From Pseudomonas sp. (GTDB lineage Bacteria; Pseudomonadota; Gammaproteobacteria; Pseudomonadales; Pseudomonadaceae): 5,395 nt of DNA. Positions 3,752-5,395 of the stretch are shown here, in pieces (positions within the stretch are counted from its first letter, which is position 1; every line of letters begins with the position of its first letter). The position numbers and the translations under genes were made by a program. The notes beneath the pieces are model-generated. The model was not told where the DNA came from and searched no databases. It saw only the letters and a list, made by a program, of their open reading frames with translations. Where the stretch lies: assembly GCA_026398835.1 (NCBI GenBank), contig JAPLSD010000537.1, positions 1 through 5,395 on the forward strand. The letters run 5' to 3'.

Positions 3752-5395
3752 ATGTCCAGGTTTTCTGCTGACACTCGCTTGCGCTCTGCTCAGGCCCCTT
3801 CTCTTTTTGCCCTGAACGAGCCAGCGCTTCGTTTCAAACAGACCATCACCGTACTCTGCGGTGCGCTGCTGACACCGCTGGCTTTGGCGGCCGAGTACTC
3901 CGATGAACACGCCCAACCTGCCAATGAACTGAGCCCGACGGTGATCACCGCCATTGCTCCCAGCTCGCCGCTGACCGTAGTCACCAACCCCAAAGACCCA
4001 CGTCAGCCCGTGCCGGCGAGCGACGGTGGCGATTACCTGAAAACCATTCCCGGCTTTGCCCTGGTGCGCAATGGCGGCACCAATGGCGACCCGGTGCTGC
4101 GCGGCATGTTTGGCTCGCGGCTGAACATCCTCACCAACGGCGGCATGATGCTCGGCGCCTGCCCTGGCCGGATGGACGCGCCGACCTCGTACATTTCACC
4201 GGAAACTTACGACCGTCTGACGGTGATCAAAGGCCCGCAAACTGTGCTCTGGGGGCCGGGGGCTTCCGCCGGAACAGTCCTCTTCGACCGCGAGCCAGAA
4301 AGCTTCGGCGAACTGGGTACCCGAGTGAATGCCAGCGTACTGGCCGGCTCCAACGGGCGCTTCGATAAGGTCGTGGACGCGGCAGCCGGCGGCTCGTTGG
4401 GTTATGTCCGGGTGATCGGCAACCAGGCGCATTCCGACGACTACAAGGATGGCAACAACGACACCGTGCCGTCGCGCTATGACAAGTGGAACGGCGACGT
4501 CGCCGTCGGCTGGACCCCGGATGCCGACACCCTGCTGGAGCTGACCGTCGGCAAAGGCGACGGTGAAGCCCGTTCTGCCGGTCGCGGCATGGACGGTTCG
4601 CAGTTCAAGCGCGAGAGCCTGGGGCTGCGTGTCGAAAAGTCGAATATCGGCGAGGTACTGGATAAGGTCCAAGCGCAGGTTTACTACAACTACGCCGACC
4701 ACGTGATGGACAACTACACCCTGCGCACACCCTCCGGCACCGGCATGATGGCCGGGCCCAGGGCCTCCAACGTCGACCGCCGCACCCTTGGCGCGAGGAT
4801 CAAAGCTACCTGGCGCTGGGCCGATCTGCAGTTGATCAGCGGCATCGATGCGCAGACCAACGAACATCGTCAGCGCGCCAGCATGGGTATCGACACCTAT
4901 AAAGATTTGCCGCGCAACAAGGACGCCGACTTCCACAACTACGGGGTCTTCAGCGAACTGACCTGGTACGCCACCGACCGTGATCGACTGATCACCGGCG
5001 CGCGTCTGGACCGCGCCTCGGCCAAGGACTTCCGCCAGAGCACCGGCTCCGCAATGATGGCCAAGCCGAACCCGACCGCCGACGAAACCCGCGCCGACAC
5101 GCTGCCCATTGGCTTCGTGCGCTACGAACACGATCTGGCCGACAGCCCGACCACGCTCTACGCCGGGCTCGGTCATGTGCAGCGCTTCCCGGATTACTGG
5201 GAGCTTTTCTCGCCCAAGTCCGGGCCCGCTGGCTCGGTGAATGCCTTCGACTCGATCAAGCCGGAAAAGACCACTCAGCTCGACTTCGGCCTGCAATACA
5301 AAACCGAGGATCTCGACGCCTGGGCCTCGGGTTATGTCGGGCAAGTGCGTGATTACATTCTGTTCGACTACACGCCCGGGATGATGGGCACGACC
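3752..5395 (+). CDS. oprC: OprC-type TonB-dependent outer-membrane copper receptor, 5' part (runs off window)
   Basis: 548 codons are open to the window end; OprC proteins are about 700 residues, so roughly the last quarter is missing. After a long signal region (hydrophobic 31-46, likely cleavage after ALA at 44-46) comes a TonB-box-like segment LSPTVITAI (60-68). The plug domain follows: SDGGDYLKTIPGF (90-102), DPVLRGMFGSRLNIL (113-127), TVIKGPQTVLWGPGASAGT (157-175). The barrel then begins. The copper site described for P. aeruginosa OprC, CxxxM plus HxM, is fully kept: Cys137 and Met141 in the plug (ACPGRMDAP), His317 and Met319 in the barrel (YADHVMDNY). The protein should bind copper at the surface and import it using TonB energy. 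The start is the only reasonable ATG, with a modest GGA at 3743-3745. It lies 90 bases after the second DUF2946 gene. Confidence 0.95.
   Translation, partial: MSRFSADTRLRSAQAPSLFALNEPALRFKQTITVLCGALLTPLALAAEYSDEHAQPANELSPTVITAIAPSSPLTVVTNPKDPRQPVPASDGGDYLKTIPGFALVRNGGTNGDPVLRGMFGSRLNILTNGGMMLGACPGRMDAPTSYISPETYDRLTVIKGPQTVLWGPGASAGTVLFDREPESFGELGTRVNASVLAGSNGRFDKVVDAAAGGSLGYVRVIGNQAHSDDYKDGNNDTVPSRYDKWNGDVAVGWTPDADTLLELTVGKGDGEARSAGRGMDGSQFKRESLGLRVEKSNIGEVLDKVQAQVYYNYADHVMDNYTLRTPSGTGMMAGPRASNVDRRTLGARIKATWRWADLQLISGIDAQTNEHRQRASMGIDTYKDLPRNKDADFHNYGVFSELTWYATDRDRLITGARLDRASAKDFRQSTGSAMMAKPNPTADETRADTLPIGFVRYEHDLADSPTTLYAGLGHVQRFPDYWELFSPKSGPAGSVNAFDSIKPEKTTQLDFGLQYKTEDLDAWASGYVGQVRDYILFDYTPGMMGTT

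Noticed and set aside
4196..5344. 382-codon open frame on the - strand
   Set aside because: It lies wholly inside the receptor gene, whose + strand product has clear family motifs. Long antisense frames are common opposite GC-rich codons, and the translation (rich in Gly, Val and His) shows no recognisable domain.

Overview
The window looks like chromosomal DNA of a Pseudomonas species, probably of the fluorescens group. I infer this from the GC-rich coding style, from a cobalamin pair (cbiD-cobK) arranged as in pseudomonads, and from a TonB-dependent copper receptor that closely resembles OprC of P. aeruginosa as I remember it. No database search was possible. All genes lie on the + strand; I found no convincing gene on the - strand, and no tRNA, rRNA, CRISPR array, transposase or riboswitch.

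Layout: (1) 1-1391 is the end of a cobalamin (vitamin B12) biosynthesis operon: the 3' part of cbiD overlaps the complete cobK by ATGA. An 11-bp perfect inverted repeat straddles the cobK stop codon. (2) 1554-2150 is a compact two-gene toxin-antitoxin cassette of the HigB/HigA-like (HI1419/HI1420-type) family, toxin first. It has a near-palindrome just before the toxin and a short terminator-like hairpin after the antitoxin. Its codon use is less GC-biased than its neighbours', which fits acquisition. (3) 2247-5395 is a copper-handling cluster: a DUF2946 protein, a PCuAC-type periplasmic copper chaperone, a second Met/Cys-rich DUF2946 protein, and the first 548 codons of an OprC-type outer-membrane copper receptor that runs off the window.

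How the genes may work together: CbiD and CobK catalyse neighbouring steps of corrin ring synthesis. In the copper cluster, OprC would bind copper at the outer membrane through its CxxxM/HxM site, and PCuAC would carry it in the periplasm toward cuproenzymes such as cytochrome c oxidase. The two DUF2946 proteins, each with one N-terminal hydrophobic segment and Cys/His/Met clusters, could be membrane-tethered relay or sensing components. DUF2946 has no established function, so this last role is inference. The least explained part of the window is this DUF2946-PCuAC-DUF2946-OprC unit.
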